Assembly (NCBI GenBank): GCA_002102555.1
Contig: MCFL01000335.1
Coordinates: forward strand, 1-24,564
Direction of reading: 5' to 3'
DNA from: Catenaria anguillulae PL171
Lineage: Eukaryota > Blastocladiomycota > Blastocladiomycetes > Blastocladiales > Catenariaceae
Length of the DNA stretch: 24,564 bases
Under the pieces are notes generated by a model. The model saw only the letters and a program-made list of their open reading frames with translations, had not been told where the DNA came from and made no database searches. Position 1 is the stretch's first letter, and each line of letters starts with the position of its first letter. This document shows, piece after piece, positions 9,261-18,600 of this stretch. The position numbers were made by a program, and so were the translations under genes.

Positions 9261-11622
9261 GCCTCAAATCAATCGCACGTGCCTTGCTCTCCTCGAAGGC
9301 CTCCTGGCTCAGGTTTTGCCTGTCTCAGCCAACGACATGTGAACACTTCCACGTGGCTTGCGCCCAGGTTGCTCAAGCCCTGCGGGCTCTGCGCTGGTGG
9401 ACCTCCCCGCTAGCATACCCACCATTGAGCATCCGCTCCCAGGTCGCCCAAAGAACCCCATCACCCGTTACCAACCTCTTGCCCCTTTTCTCGCTGTCGT
9501 TTTTGTCCATCCACCTTGTCGGTTGCGCTGATCCGTTTCCTTGTCTCACCCTCTGATGACATCCCCCTTGAGTCGGTTATTCCTTTTGACATTTTGCACA
9601 TTCTCAGACCCCACCTGCTCTGTTCTCGTGTTTTTTCCCTTTCCCCTCTGATCTCTACCATCTGTTTTTACAACCAAGACAGCACCACGACCCGGTTTGC
9701 AAACGCCATAGCATCCACTCGTCGCCTCCTTGCACCTCGGTGCCAAAGAAATGGGCGCGTTTTCCAAGCGCTCCAACGCCTTGTCGATTGCGTCGCCACG
9801 CGGTGCGCATTGCTTGGTCGCACGCTCCACACGCTCACCACGCCGCGCCATGTCAGGCAACTGTACTATCACGTCGGCCAGCTTTTCGTCTGGGACCACC
9901 AAAGTGACCCCAACGACACAATCCTCCTATTGCGACACCTCCGGCCATGCTGTTGCCCACTGGCCCACCAAGTAGCGCCCAAGCCTGGCTGCACTCTGCT
10001 ACACCTCTGCCTCGATTGCGACGACCCGCTCCAATGCAGATTTGCACACGACCACCTCAACAGACCAGACTGCACCACCGCAGTACCGCTTTCGCTCGCC
10101 CGGCCAGTCTCCGCTCTTCAATCAGTAGATCGACGGGATGGCCCAGTTGCCTTTTTGGTCCACGCTCCAGATTCTGCCCACCCACACCTGTGCCCATATG
10201 TCCAGCTTCTGCGAGAACCAGTGTTTGGCGATCCCAATCGCGACGCGTCAGACTCCGGGGACCGCTCAAGCGACAGCGACAATGACGACCCACTACATGC
10301 CAGCGAGCCGGCTATTTTCGAGTACCCGCCAACGTCAAATCGTGGCCCGTTCACGCGGGCGACGCGGAAGGTGCTTGATTGTTGGACCGATGGCTCACTC
10401 CAGCCTGCCACCAGCGCCTCGGTAACGCTTATGGGTTTTGGCGCACACTGCCCCGCACTTGGCATTGAGCTTTTTGGCCGCCTCCCCGCGGCACCAGCCA
10501 GCTCGACTCGTGCTGAGCTTTACGCTGTCTGCGCGCTCGCTGCGTACCTGCCTCCAAGTTCTCGCGCCCGCGTCCACTCTGACTCGGCAGCAGCGTGTCT
10601 CCTTGTCACCACTACACTCTCGGAACCCACCACAATCACCGCCGAAATGCGCTCGCCGCCCACGATGCTCGATCTCCTCCTTGTTCTGAGGGCAATTGTG
10701 TGCCGCCGCAACCTGAGCATCACCATAGTCAAGGTCAAAGGCCACTCAGGGGACCGCAACAACAACAAGGCTGATCAGCTTGCATCACAGGGGGCATCTG
10801 CGCCTCAGGCGTGCAGGTTTAGCAAGGAGTTTCTCTCAGAGATTGACTTTGGCACACTGTTGCAGCTTGGGCACTGGCCAGTGTACACTAGCCTTGGCAA
10901 GGTGCTCCAGGCGGCATCTCGGGCAGTAGCAAGGGTGCAGCTCGCAAGCCATGTGTACAAGCTCGTCCCGGAACCTGACATACTCGTATTTGCAACGGCC
11001 GTTCGTAGTGGCCGCAAGCCTGCTGCGCGTGTCGCATCATTCTCCCTTGACTCTCTGGTCACCTTTTGTGTCAAAGTGCTCACTGGGCGGCTCCCAACGC
11101 TTGTCCAATTGCACATGTACTGGCCAGATCGCGCCCCGTCACCGCTCTGCACACTGTGTGGCTCTTTGGATGACCAGCAGCATTGGGTGGTGTGTCCAAG
11201 GCTGGCTGATGAGCGGTGGGAGCTTGGCGTGGCAGCCCACGAATGCATTGAGCAACTTTTGCCAGGTGCTGACACGACTCTCGCAGTCCAGGCAAGAAGT
11301 GTGCTTGCCCACTTGTTGCACCCAAGTCGCCTGCGCGCAACAGCAGCGTGTGTAGTAGACTTGGCACTATGCAGGAGGTTCCCCGGACTTGCACCCCAGC
11401 TCCCGCGGATTGTGGCAAGTGTTTCGTTGCTTGTCTGGTGCACGGTGTGGAAGCCGCGGTGTGAGAAGGTTGGCTCAATTGCTCCACCAGGCCAAGACAA
11501 CCAAGGCGTGACCAATTGCCTCTGCCAAGCAAGCACGGCCAAAGGTCAACAACAACATCAAGTAGTGGCGTCCGCGTCCGCAGCTGAAATTGCATGCCAC
11601 TTCACGCACGAGCTGGCTTCTG
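9261..11622 (+). mobile_element. LINE A-prime: inverted copy of LINE A ORF2 second half
   Basis: This is the reverse complement of about 15751-18157, nearly identical by eye over 2.4 kb. It covers the end of RT, the linker, RNase H (CWTDGS, STRAELYAV, VHSDSAAACL, KVKGHSGDRNNNKADQLAS) and the C-terminal finger CTLCGSLDDQQHWVVC. It carries the same frameshift near 9535 that LINE A has near 17885, so both descend from one already broken copy. It differs by a 42-bp in-frame deletion near 9894 (14 residues, ESDGAIVFGLCADV in LINE A). It has no poly(A) or 3' UTR: it stops inside the ORF2 C terminus at about 11622, against an opposing 3' UTR. Confidence 0.9.
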
Positions 11623-11897
11623 GTGCCCACCCCCAATAGATGACAAAAGCAAGCAAAGAAAACGGCAAGCAATTGGTGGTAGGGGCACTTGGCCATGGGT
11701 TCAAAGGAGAGGGTAACAAGGAGAGCGAAAAGAGGATGTAAACGGAAGAGGAGTAACAGAATCCACAAATCAACACTCAACCACATCACAGTTGCACAAC
11801 ATAAACAATATGCAAAAATGAGCCAAGAAAGTTCGAGCACAAATGAGGGGGAACCATGTCAAATAAACTGCAAGCATCAAAGGACTAGGAAAGATTA
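11623..11897 (-). mobile_element. LINE 3' UTR fragment, minus orientation
   Basis: The block near 11669-11700 (plus strand: gcaagcaattggtggtagg, then ggggcacttggccatgg) matches LINE B 3' UTR at 3724-3757. The fragment lacks its own poly(A); the matching LINE B region lies about 100 bp before the A-tail, so its end is missing at the junction with LINE A-prime. On the other side it meets the A-tract attributed to the SINE. Confidence 0.65.
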
Positions 11898-11906
11898 CTT
11901 TTTTTT

Positions 11907-11910
11907 TTAA
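11907..11910. repeat. TTAA duplication, left
   Basis: This TTAA flanks the left inverted repeat of the piggyBac-like element and is matched by TTAA at 12693-12696. Confidence 0.8.
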
Positions 11911-12692
11911 CCCTTTCGGTCCCGCGTCAGGTACAAAATTATACCGAACGTCTCCAACAACAACCACTGCTCGGAATCTCCTCAAAACATGGAAAAAGAA
12001 ATAGTAAACCTCATCGAATGGCTTCATGTAAAAATTTCTGACAAATTCATGGCTCTTGCGAGAGATTTGAGGGACTTGGTCCAAGCTGGAAATGATTGGG
12101 AATGCCAGGATGGACGCGAGCGCCGATCCTTTGAAGGTTGCTCCTTCAGCCTCCAGGCTGCAAAAGGCCACCAGCCATTGGCGAATGGGGTTCCTGTGTC
12201 CACCAACGGGGCTGAAACGAGAGTCTGATAACATTTTCATTGTTCCCCATTGGAGAAACAGTATTCTGGAAGATTTCAGCCCTGTGTGGCGGTCGGAAGT
12301 GTGCTTTTTGAGCTCAGTACAAATTTGTACCTGGGGGGTTTCGCGCATTCTGAGCACATTTTTCCCCTGCCCCGCCAAAGATCTTTGCGGTGCCAAAAAT
12401 TCACCCTAAAAGATGAAATACGTTGGTCCGTAGCTTTCAAATTCTGAAAACAGCTTGTCCGTAGCTTTCCTGGGGTGGGAGATAGCCCTCAGACCCCAAA
12501 TGCACAGGGTTCACCTTTGAGCAGCATTTGTCGGTCTCCTGCTCAGCCGATTGGGTTGCGACCAATATCAAAACACTCGTATAAAGATAAAAAATCCATT
12601 TTTGATATCGGAAGTTGTGCTTGTTTGGCTCGTTAAGTAGTTATTGACAAAAAACGCCAGGTACAAATTTGTACCGAGCGGGAACGAAAGGG
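11911..12692. mobile_element. Non-autonomous piggyBac-like MITE, 782 bp
   Basis: The termini are inverted repeats: ccctttcggtcccgc (11911-11925) against the complement of the right end, ccctttcgttcccgc (12678-12692), with one mismatch in 15. Both ends are flanked by TTAA. CCCTTT-type ends next to TTAA fit the piggyBac superfamily. Subterminal 16-bp palindromes follow at both ends (GGTACAAAATTATACC at 11930-11945; GGTACAAATTTGTACC at 12660-12675), with a third copy inside near 12316-12331. A 13-bp direct repeat (gtccgtagctttc) occurs at 12426-12438 and 12457-12469. A 208-codon minus frame (11770-12396) crosses the left end and shows no transposase motif, so the element is judged non-coding. 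Confidence 0.8.
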
Positions 12693-12696
12693 TTAA
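12693..12696. repeat. TTAA duplication, right
   Basis: Right-hand TTAA flanking the piggyBac-like inverted repeat. Removing the element and one TTAA rejoins the SINE body to its A-tract. Confidence 0.8.
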
Positions 12697-13057
12697 ATTT
12701 TACCTCAGGACAATTGTACATATGGTGACAATCCATGAACAAATACACAACACAAACTTGAAGCTTGGAGGGACTTGGACTTGGGTCTTGTACTTGACAC
12801 AGGCAGGAACACAGAGGGACACGCGGTGCTTGCCAAGAGGGGGCTCAGATTGAAGTTGAGCAGGTGGGATCCACCCCGGATGGCTTGGACCTGAAACAAC
12901 TTGAATTTTAACTTGTGCTTGGCAACCAAACTGAATCCACACACAAGCGAGTGGCAAGGACTATAGAAACACTATACCAGAATTGCTGCCTGTGGGGTTT
13001 GAACCCATGACCTCCACAGTGGACGCCCGGCGCCTTAACCACTGGGCCATGACAGCC

Positions 13058-13734
13058 CTTAGATGCACGTCAACCACACATGCCGCCATTCCTCGGATCT
13101 TGGCAGTGCTCATGAGCCGCTCAACAAGTGTCCTCGCTAACCCACAGTGTGCTGCCATTTTGTGGTGCAGGGGGAGCTCTGACACTTGGTCATGTACATC
13201 CAGCCGGCACATCCAGAGAAAGTTGGTGAGCTCTGGGCACCGGAACCAGTGCTGCTGATTGTCGAGGGCACCACAAAGTACACAGTTTGGGGATGGCACC
13301 CGGTTCGGCCAATACTTGTGGACCTGGGCGCAAGTCTGCAGACAGCCTGTCAAAACCTTGATGCGGAACGTGACTGATGAGTCGTCAGCAAACAACTCGA
13401 CCATGGATGATGCCTTGTGACCATTGCAAATGGCTCTGTTGAACACTGTCAAGTCTGGCTGGCCAACCAGTTTGAGCATGTACGAATACAACTCAATACG
13501 GGATTGCACTTGCACTTGACTCTGGATTGTACGACCCACCTGCGCATACACCAACTCATGGCCGATTTGCACTAGCGCACCAAAGTCGATCTTGCCCAGA
13601 AACTGTGATGACAGGGCGCACACCTTGCGGCAATTTGCACCACAGCGAGCCAACTCGTCTGCCTTCTCATTCTCCACGTTCCTATCATGGCCCTTGACCT
13701 TGACAAGCTCTGGCACAATGTCCCTCTCTTTGTG
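13058..13734 (-). pseudogene. LINE F ORF2 fragment: end of RNase H to C-terminal finger
   Basis: One open frame runs from KERDIVPELVKVKGHD (last RNase H block, with NEKADELARCG) through the spacer to the zinc finger CVLCGALDNQQHWFRC (CX2CX7HX4C) and on to MAACVVDVHLR. It is close to LINE D in the overlapping RNase H part (plus-strand 13640-13735 versus 1874-1970). RT and endonuclease are absent: the 5' side abuts an LTR fragment at about 13734. The rest of the C terminus is replaced by the SINE at 13057. The open frame continues into the tRNA-like head as AQWLRRRASTVEVMGSNP, which is a read-through artefact of tRNA-derived sequence, not protein. Confidence 0.85.
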
Positions 13735-13755
13735 CATGTGATGAGTTATTGAGTT

Positions 13756-13772
13756 GTTGTGTGTTTGTGTTT
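13756..13772. repeat. Target-site duplication of ORF1-only element, left
   Basis: The sequence gttgtgtgtttgtgttt is repeated at 15257-15273. The final Ts merge with the T-run that is the element's poly(A), so the duplication is 14 to 17 bp. Confidence 0.85.
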
Positions 13773-15256
13773 TTTTTAACAGACTACTGCATGTATTGTG
13801 GGCTACAACCAACTCAAAAGCTTCAAAGAGGAGGAAGCAAGAAGGAAGAGCCCAGAACACAACCGCTACAAAATGAGCGTCACAAGCAAGCAAGAGGGGA
13901 GGGCAGGCAAGTGGCAGTAGGGGCCGCAAGCGACCGTGGAGATGAGGCAGGGAAGGAAATTGAGGAGCAGGCGGGGAGGAGCAACAACAAACCAACAAGG
14001 AAGCAGCCCTTCAGATGTCCTCTGGGCTCAGCACACCCTTCTTTTTTGCCTTGTGGGCCCAACTCAGCTCTTGCGCAGCTGTCAAAGCGGCTGCAAAGTC
14101 TTTGGACTGCCAAAGCTCGTCCAACACTACTGCTAGGTCCGCCTCAACAATGGCAAGGTCGCGGTTGACCCGCATATACTGCTCTGACATCCTTGCCTTG
14201 TGGGCCTTCAACTCGGCCACCATCCCAGACTCGGCATCAAGCTCGGTGGTGAGGGTCTCGAGACTTGCCGAAAGCCCCTTGACCGTACTGGCAAGCGACT
14301 CTTGGCGAGTATCAAGCTCCTCGACTTGCTTGGCGACCTTGTCCAGCGCCAGTTTGAGGGCCGCAAGCAGCTCATCTTGCTGGGCACAGAACATGGCCAG
14401 CTGCTCCTTCATGTCGTTGACTTGACCTGCCAAATACGCGACCTCGGCACGCAAATCCCTCTCGACTGAGTCAACCTTGTTGAGGGCTTGCTTGGCACCA
14501 TCAGCATAGCTGACACCACCAGCACTTGCCGGCGCCGGCGCGGGGAACGAGAAGGAGGGAGGCAGGGTCTTGACTGGAGGGCATGTGGGGCATGCATTCC
14601 TCAAGTGGTCCAGGGAACCACAAGAGAAACACAACTTGGCAGTACCAGGAAAGAAGCGCAAATCATGACCGTTAAGAGCGTACTCGCCAAGGCCAACGGC
14701 GGCGTCGGCATCCTCCTTGGACTCGTACCGCCACAAGATGCGGGAGAACCAGCGAGCGTGGCAGTTGTCGACCAGCAGGGCATGGCCCTTGGTGAGCAAA
14801 CCAGGGAGTTGGCAGATCGTGTTGTACGCACAGAGAATCTGCACGTTCTTGGCTTGGTCGGCACGCTGGTTGAACCACTCCTTGACATCAGTCATGGCGT
14901 GGAGACTGGCCGCGGTATAAAGTCGAGGGCTTGTTGATGGCCGAGGCCAAATCATCTTGGCTTTTGTATGAGACTTGTAAAAACTTGATTCCAGCGACAG
15001 TATGATGCCCAAGGAGCGCATCGACATTGTAATATGGCTTGAGCCGGGCGACAGTGGCCTGCGGATCAACAGAGAAAGGGACGGGTCCCACCCAACCAGT
15101 GATCGCTGACGCCTGGGCATCAACAATCATGAGGTCGGTCATGGCAGGCGAACAGACAGCGCTTAGTTTAGGGTATGGGCAAGGTACTCAATGTATTGCT
15201 TGGAGTTTTTTTTAGAAGAATTTCATTCATAGATTTGCGGCTTCTGCAGTTGGTGG
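13773..15256 (-). mobile_element. ORF1-only non-LTR retroelement (HAL1-like half-LINE)
   Basis: A 1.48-kb unit is flanked by a 14-17 bp direct repeat. In minus orientation it has a 114-nt 5' UTR (15143-15256), one ORF1 (14011-15142), a C/T-rich 3' UTR (about 13778-14010) and a short poly(A) (T-run at about 13770-13777). No endonuclease or RT coding sequence lies between ORF1 and the 3' UTR. The 3' end shares the CCCCTACTGCCACT block and the ATACATGCAGTAG tail with full LINEs. The 5' UTR matches that of a second copy at about 22736 (ATGAAT, A-run, CAAGCAAT). This fits an element mobilised in trans by LINE ORF2; by analogy it resembles mammalian HAL1, which lacks ORF2. Confidence 0.8.
14011..15142 (-). 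pseudogene. ORF1 protein: RRM-like region, CCHC knuckle, coiled coil; one frameshift
   Basis: The start is the ATG at 15142 (MTDLMIVDAQASAITGWVGP), matched by MSDAMVVDAMASLITAWVGP in the plus copy at 22836. The first 84 codons and the remaining roughly 290 are in different frames; one base appears lost near 14914, between GQ and LHAMTDVKEWF. The protein has an RRM-like N-terminal region, a VDN...FSRILWRYES block like the third segment of the left-edge ORF1, a CX2CX4HX4C knuckle (CFSCGSLDHLRNAC, about 14592-14633), then a Pro-rich hinge and a long heptad-rich coiled coil (about 14030-14490). It would bind element RNA and self-associate. Compared with LINE ORF1 it lacks the first N-terminal segment. 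Apart from the single shift it is intact to its stop. Confidence 0.85.
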
Positions 15257-15273
15257 GTTGTGTGTTTGTGTTT
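15257..15273. repeat. Target-site duplication of ORF1-only element, right
   Basis: The sequence gttgtgtgtttgtgttt is identical to 13756-13772 and continues directly into LTR sequence matching 3400-3538. Confidence 0.85.
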
Positions 15274-15337
15274 GTGATCTGTGACCCAGCAGTTGGGCAC
15301 CAAACCATGGTTAGCTCTTCAGATAATTCTGGGTCGT

Positions 15338-15572
15338 TTAGGGCTTGTTTGGGTCCCGCTGAAACGCTTGTTTCAACCAGTTTATGTTCCCATCAAGGCT
15401 CCCACTCGCAACCCATGAAACAATGGCAGAAAAGTGTTTGCAGTATCATTACTTTGCAATATTATGTAGCCTATATCTCAATTCCATTCATGTTTTGTGT
15501 CCCAATTTTTTGCGATAAACCAGCTGAAACCGGGTTTAAAGAGCCTTTCAGCGGGACCCAAACAGGCCCTTA
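15338..15572. mobile_element. PIF/Harbinger-like (Tourist-type) MITE with TTA duplications
   Basis: The element is 15341-15569 (229 bp), flanked by TTA at 15338-15340 and 15570-15572. The 24-bp terminal inverted repeats (15341-15364 and 15546-15569) begin GGGCTTGTTTGGGTCCC and differ at one position. Length, TTA duplication and GGGC-GTTTGG ends fit Tourist-like MITEs. The other LTR copy preserves the empty site with one TTA (near 3474-3489). There is no coding capacity and the interior is AT-richer than the surroundings. Confidence 0.9.
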
Positions 15573-15633
15573 GTATATACTACCCGTGCTTGATGACCTT
15601 CTAGTCTTACCTATGCAAGCATGCCAACATTGC

Positions 15634-18600
15634 TCATGGCTGGAGTCCAAAAAGTGGTTGTGCCAGGCCCGGCATGGCACCAAGGTGATGCCAGAGCGCC
15701 CAAGGAAGCGGCCTGATGTCGCCTTGGGCAGAACCAAGGAGGGGTGGGGCACCAGCAGCCAGCTCGTGCGTGAAGTGGCATGCAATTTCAGCTGCGGACG
15801 CGGACGCCACTACTTGATGTTGTTGTTGACCTTTGGCCGTGCTTGCTTGGCAGAGGCAATTGGTCACGCCTTGGTTGTCTTGGCCTGGTGGAGCAATTGA
15901 GCCAACCTTCTCACACCGCGGCTTCCACACCGTGCACCAGACAAGCAACGAAACACTTGCCACAATCCGCGGGAGCTGGGGTGCAAGTCCGGGGAACCTC
16001 CTGCATAGTGCCAAGTCTACTACACACGCTGCTGTTGCGCGCAGGCGACTTGGGTGCAACAAGTGGGCAAGCACACTTCTTGCCTGGACTGCGAGAGTCG
16101 TGTCAGCACCTGGCAAAAGTTGCTCAATGCATTCGTGGGCTGCCACGCCAAGCTCCCACCGCTCATCAGCCAGCCTTGGACACACCACCCAATGCTGCTG
16201 GTCATCCAAAGAGCCACACAGTGTGCAGAGCGGTGACGGGGCGCGATCTGGCCAGTACATGTGCAATTGGACAAGCGTTGGGAGCCGCCCAGTGAGCACT
16301 TTGACACAAAAGGTGACCAGAGAGTCAAGGGAGAATGATGCGACACGCGCAGCAGGCTTGCGGCCACTACGAACGGCCGTTGCAAATACGAGTATGTCAG
16401 GTTCCGGGACGAGCTTGTACACATGGCTTGCGAGCTGCACCCTTGCTACTGCCCGAGATGCCGCCTGGAGCACCTTGCCAAGGCTAGTGTACACTGGCCA
16501 GTGCCCAAGCTGCAACAGTGTGCCAAAGTCAATCTCTGAGAGAAACTCCTTGCTAAACCTGCACGCCTGAGGCGCAGATGCCCCCTGTGATGCAAGCTGA
16601 TCAGCCTTGTTGTTGTTGCGGTCCCCTGAGTGGCCTTTGACCTTGACTATGGTGATGCTCAGGTTGCGGCGGCACACAATTGCCCTCAGAACAAGGAGGA
16701 GATCGAGCATCGTGGGCGGCGAGCGCATTTCGGCGGTGATTGTGGTGGGTTCCGAGAGTGTAGTGGTGACAAGGAGACACGCTGCTGCCGAGTCAGAGTG
16801 GACGCGGGCGCGAGAACTTGGAGGCAGGTACGCAGCGAGCGCGCAGACAGCGTAAAGCTCAGCACGAGTCGAGCTGGCTGGTGCCGCGGGGAGGCGGCCA
16901 AAAAGCTCAATGCCAAGTGCGGGGCAGTGTGCGCCAAAACCCATAAGCGTTACCGAGGCGCTGGTGGCAGGCTGGAGTGAGCCATCGGTCCAACAATCAA
17001 GCACCTTCCGCGTCGCCCGCGTGAACGGGCCACGATTTGACGTTGGCGGGTACTCGAAAATAGCCGGCTCGCTGGCATGTAGTGGGTCGTCATTGTCGCT
17101 GTCGCTTGAGCGGTCCCCGGAGTCTGACGCGTCGCGATTGGGATCGCCAAACACTGGTTCTCGCAGAAGCTGGACATATGGGCACAGGTGTGGGTGGGCA
17201 GAATCTGGAGCGTGGACCAAAAAGGCAACTGGGCCATCCCGTCGATCTACTGATTGAAGAGCGGAGACTGGCCGGGCGAGCGAAAGCGGTACTGCGGTGG
17301 TGCAGTCTGGTCTGTTGAGGTGGTCGTGTGCAAATCTGCATTGGAGCGGGTCGTCGCAATCGAGGCAGAGGTGTAGCAGAGTGCAGCCAGGCTTGGGCGC
17401 TACTTGGTGGGCCAGTGGGCAACAGCATGGCCGGAGGTGTCGCAATAGGAGGATTGTGTCGTTGGGGTCACTTTGGTGGTCGACATCGGCGCAGAGGCCA
17501 AAGACAATGGCGCCGTCGCTCTCCCAGACGAAAAGCTGGCCGACGTGATAGTACAGTTGCCTGACATGGCGCGGCGTGGTGAGCGTGTGGAGCGTGCGAC
17601 CAAGCAATGCGCACCGCGTGGCGACGCAATCGACAAGGCGTTGGAGCGCTTGGAAAACGCGCCCATTTCTTTGGCACCGAGGTGCAAGGAGGCGACGAGT
17701 GGATGCTATGGCGTTTGCAAACCGGGTCGTGGTGCTGTCTTGGTTGTAAAAACAGATGGTAGAGATCAGAGGGGAAAGGGAAAAAACACGAGAACAGAGC
17801 AGGTGGGGTCTGAGAATGTGCAAAATGTCAAAAGGAATAACCGACTCAAGGGGGATGTCATCAGAGGGTGAGACAAGGAAACGGATCAGCGCAACCGACA
17901 AGGTGGATGGACAAAAACGACAGCGAGAAAAGGGGCAAGAGGTTGGTAACGGGTGATGGGGTTCTTTGGGCGACCTGGGAGCGGATGCTCGATGGTGGGT
18001 ATGCTAGCGGGGAGGTCCACCAGCGCAGAGCCCGCAGGGCTTGAGCAACCTGGGCGCAAGCCATGTGGAAGTGTTCACATGTCGTTGGCTGAGACAGGCA
18101 AAACCTGAGCCAGGAGGCCTTTGAGGAGAGCAAGGCACGTGCGATTGATTTCAGGCCGTACGTAGACTCGTCGTGCAGCACAGAGGCTGGAGTGTAGGAT
18201 GGGAGGCGAGCTACATGTCTGAGCGCGTTGTGTAGCTTAGCGTCGAGACAGTCAAGAAACGAGGGAGAAGGAACGAAACCGCAGGCATGGTAGGCTGCCG
18301 ATGGAACAATGATCGCGTTGATCACGTAGGTGGCGATCTGCGCTGGAATGCGCTTTGACCGCAGCACGTTGAGGGCGCCAGTGACCGAGCTGAGCATTGC
18401 TCTTTCGGTCGCTTTCCTTGGCCCTGCACCATCAATGAAGACACCCAGGTACCGACGCGCGTCTCCTACACCCACCCGGGGCACCACCACACCTTGCGAC
18501 ATTACTGTGCCTGCCCCACCGTTGCGAGCATTGAATGCCAGCACGAATCCTTTGCTTCCGTTTGCCTTGATGCGAGCCAATTCGTTGAACTCGTCCACCA

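Larger units (their letters stand above)
11898..13057 (-). mobile_element. tRNA-derived SINE, split by a piggyBac-like MITE
   Basis: The head (about 12984-13056, minus) folds mostly as a tRNA. A six-pair acceptor stem (GCTGTC with GGCAGC) flanks box A (TGGCCCAGTGGTTAAGG) and a T-arm with box B (GGGTTCAAACCCC). The anticodon stem is degenerate, and no intact tRNA gene is likely. About 290 bp of unrelated body follows (12697-12983) and ends AATTTTAA. The A-tract (T-run about 11899-11908 on the plus strand) continues past the inserted MITE, so the original SINE was about 370 bp with a poly(A) tail. It lies directly after LINE F codons ending MAACVVDVHLR. No target-site duplication was found. Confidence 0.7.
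13731..15629 (+). mobile_element. Chromovirus LTR remnant, split by two insertions
   Basis: LTR sequence matching 3330-3538 is present as 13731-13772, 15257-15340 and 15570-15629. It lacks its first part, abutting LINE F there, and ends CCAACA at 15629 against the C-terminal end of LINE A ORF2. The gaps are an ORF1-only retroelement and a MITE. This is a fossil, roughly 95 percent like the other LTR by eye. Confidence 0.75.

Noticed and set aside
11770-12396. 208-codon minus frame inside the piggyBac-like element, considered as a transposase remnant
   Set aside because: It crosses the element's left inverted repeat, reads through the palindrome, and shows no DDE/D pattern or Cys-rich tail.
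12984-13056. Possible functional tRNA gene (minus)
   Set aside because: Acceptor, D and T arms are recognisable but the anticodon stem does not pair, position 33 is not T, and it is fused to a SINE body with an A-tract.
12961-13998. 345-codon minus frame as one protein
   Set aside because: It joins 3' UTR of the ORF1-only element, LTR sequence, LINE F codons and the tRNA-like head. Only the LINE F part is coding in origin.
15205-15218. T-run considered as the poly(A) of LINE A
   Set aside because: It lies in the 5' UTR of the ORF1-only element, and an equivalent A-run is present in the 5' UTR of its relative near 22764.
15780-16570. Plus frames of 171 and 245 codons, repeated on the minus strand at 10805-11595
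   Set aside because: They are antisense shadows of the LINE A ORF2 C terminus and are duplicated only because the arms are duplicated.
9261-18157. Inverted arms as terminal inverted repeats of a large DNA transposon
   Set aside because: The arm ends fall inside ORF2 coding sequence with no target duplication or transposon-like termini.
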